Of a stretch of 6,767 nt of DNA, positions 5,935 through 6,767 are shown one piece after another. A program made the translations under genes and the position numbers. Source of the DNA: Bacteroidetes/Chlorobi group bacterium ChocPot_Mid (GTDB lineage Bacteria; Bacteroidota; Ignavibacteria; Kapaibacteriales; UBA2268); contig RCNQ01000024.1 in assembly GCA_003731675.1 (NCBI GenBank), positions 1 to 6,767 of the forward strand. The letters are read 5' to 3'. The notes beneath the pieces were generated by a model. That model did no database searches. It worked only from the letters and a program-made list of their open reading frames with translations, and had not been told where the DNA came from. Positions within the stretch are counted from its first letter, which is position 1; every line of letters begins with the position of its first letter.

Positions 5935-6767
5935 ATGGATAATGCCTTATCGTTATTAGAAGCAAGATTAAATGATTTGCGACAAGCCAAATACAAAAAT
6001 GATTATTTTGTGCCAGCATTGTGGCTGAATGATGAAACGAAATCAAAACAAAAAGTGAATCCTTACAAATTTTTTCTTGATAAAATAAAGAATATTCGAT
6101 TATTATCAGCTACAGAAAAAATATCGCTTCCTGATAAGGATTGGACAAAACATGCTATAATTTACAACATGTTTGTTCGCTATGCAACTGCATACGACCA
6201 TGACAATAACGGACAAGTGGATATTCTGACTGATGATAAGTCTTTTCGTGAAACAGGAACCTTTTTGAAATCAATAGCCATTTTGCCATATCTTCACTAT
6301 ATGGGAATTAATACAATTTATTTGTTACCTGTTACTTCAATTGGTGTTGATGGCAAAAAAGGCAATCTTGGTTCACCTTATGCAATACGAAATCCATATA
6401 AACTTGATGAAAATTTATCCGAACCAATTCTTGAATTAGATATCGAAACACAATTTTCTGCATTTGTCGAAGCGGCACATTTGTTGGGAATGAAAGTAGT
6501 CGTAGAATTTGTTTTCAGGACTGCGAGCAAAGACAGCGATTTGGCTTTGGAGCATCCTGAATGGTTTTACTGGATTAAGGAAAAAATAAAAGACAGAGAC
6601 CCTGGCTCGAAAGATGAGAAAAAATATGGTCCTCCGATTTTCAGCGAAATGGAATTAAAGGAAATCAAAGAAAAAGTCTATGCCGGTGATTTTGTTAAGT
6701 TACCTGCTCCAAGTTCAGAGTATCGGGTTATGTTCACCGATGTTCCAAGGAAAGTTGCCAGAGTTGA
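5935..6767 (+). CDS. Alpha-amylase-like (GH13-type) protein, N-terminal part, truncated by the window edge
   Basis: The frame is open from the ATG at 5935 to the last base (277 full codons plus two bases), so the C-terminus is missing. After a charged N-terminal region (1-70), the start of a (beta/alpha)8 barrel is recognisable: strand beta1 HAIIYNMFVR (73-82), the beta2 segment LPYLHYMGINTIYLLPV (117-133) with a GNLGSPYAIRNPY stretch (143-155), and the beta3 segment GMKVVVEFVFRTASKDSD (185-202) followed by EHPEWFYW (206-213). In ordinary GH13 enzymes beta3 carries DxxxNH; here it is E191-x-x-x-R195-T196. The EHPEWF part recalls GlgE-like maltosyltransferases. A D-x-D-x-N-G-x-x-D loop (88-96) could bind calcium. 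There is no signal peptide, suggesting a cytoplasmic enzyme acting on glycogen, maltodextrin or trehalose-type substrates. The catalytic nucleophile and acid lie beyond the edge, so activity cannot be judged. It follows the SDR by 35 bases. Confidence 0.8.
   Translation, partial: MDNALSLLEARLNDLRQAKYKNDYFVPALWLNDETKSKQKVNPYKFFLDKIKNIRLLSATEKISLPDKDWTKHAIIYNMFVRYATAYDHDNNGQVDILTDDKSFRETGTFLKSIAILPYLHYMGINTIYLLPVTSIGVDGKKGNLGSPYAIRNPYKLDENLSEPILELDIETQFSAFVEAAHLLGMKVVVEFVFRTASKDSDLALEHPEWFYWIKEKIKDRDPGSKDEKKYGPPIFSEMELKEIKEKVYAGDFVKLPAPSSEYRVMFTDVPRKVARV

Noticed and set aside
1..6767. CRISPR array, tRNA, rRNA, insertion sequence, phage or defence system
   Set aside because: No direct-repeat spacing, cloverleaf, inverted-repeat-bounded transposase or related gene was seen on either strand.

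Overview
This AT-rich window looks like chromosomal DNA from a member of the Bacteroidota/Chlorobiota/Ignavibacteriota (FCB) group. Two independent signals support this. The first gene ends in a FlgD-like type IX secretion sorting domain that opens with an FQNYPNP motif. The folC promoter matches the Bacteroidetes-type pair TTTG / TAnnTTTG rather than a classical -35/-10. The style of the sorting domain suggests Ignavibacteria or Kapabacteria relatives, but that placement is inference.

Layout: (1) 1-2094 (+) is the 3' part of a gene for a large secreted protein with an Ig/cadherin-like segment, five tandem PKD domains and a C-terminal type IX sorting domain; its start lies upstream of the window. 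(2) 2111-2148 is a strong hairpin that can serve as a shared terminator for this gene and for the convergent purH. (3) purH and folC lie on the minus strand, transcribed folC then purH, 77 bases apart. (4) A 77-base divergent intergenic region (5094-5170) holds the folC promoter. (5) On the plus strand are a short-chain dehydrogenase/reductase (5171-5899) and, 35 bases later behind a clear Shine-Dalgarno sequence, the 5' part of a gene for a cytoplasmic alpha-amylase-like (GH13-type) protein that runs off the right edge. No gap between genes exceeds 300 bases.

Functionally, folC and purH are linked through one-carbon metabolism: FolC makes and polyglutamylates folates, and PurH consumes 10-formyl-tetrahydrofolate in the last two steps of IMP synthesis. 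The secreted PKD protein is a surface or extracellular product unrelated to them. The SDR and GH13-like genes are probably co-transcribed, but the sequence does not reveal a shared pathway.

Most of the window is ordinary housekeeping and secretome content. I see no phage, mobile element, CRISPR array, RNA gene or evident new system. The most notable point is the GH13-like protein, whose catalytic region I departs from the family consensus.
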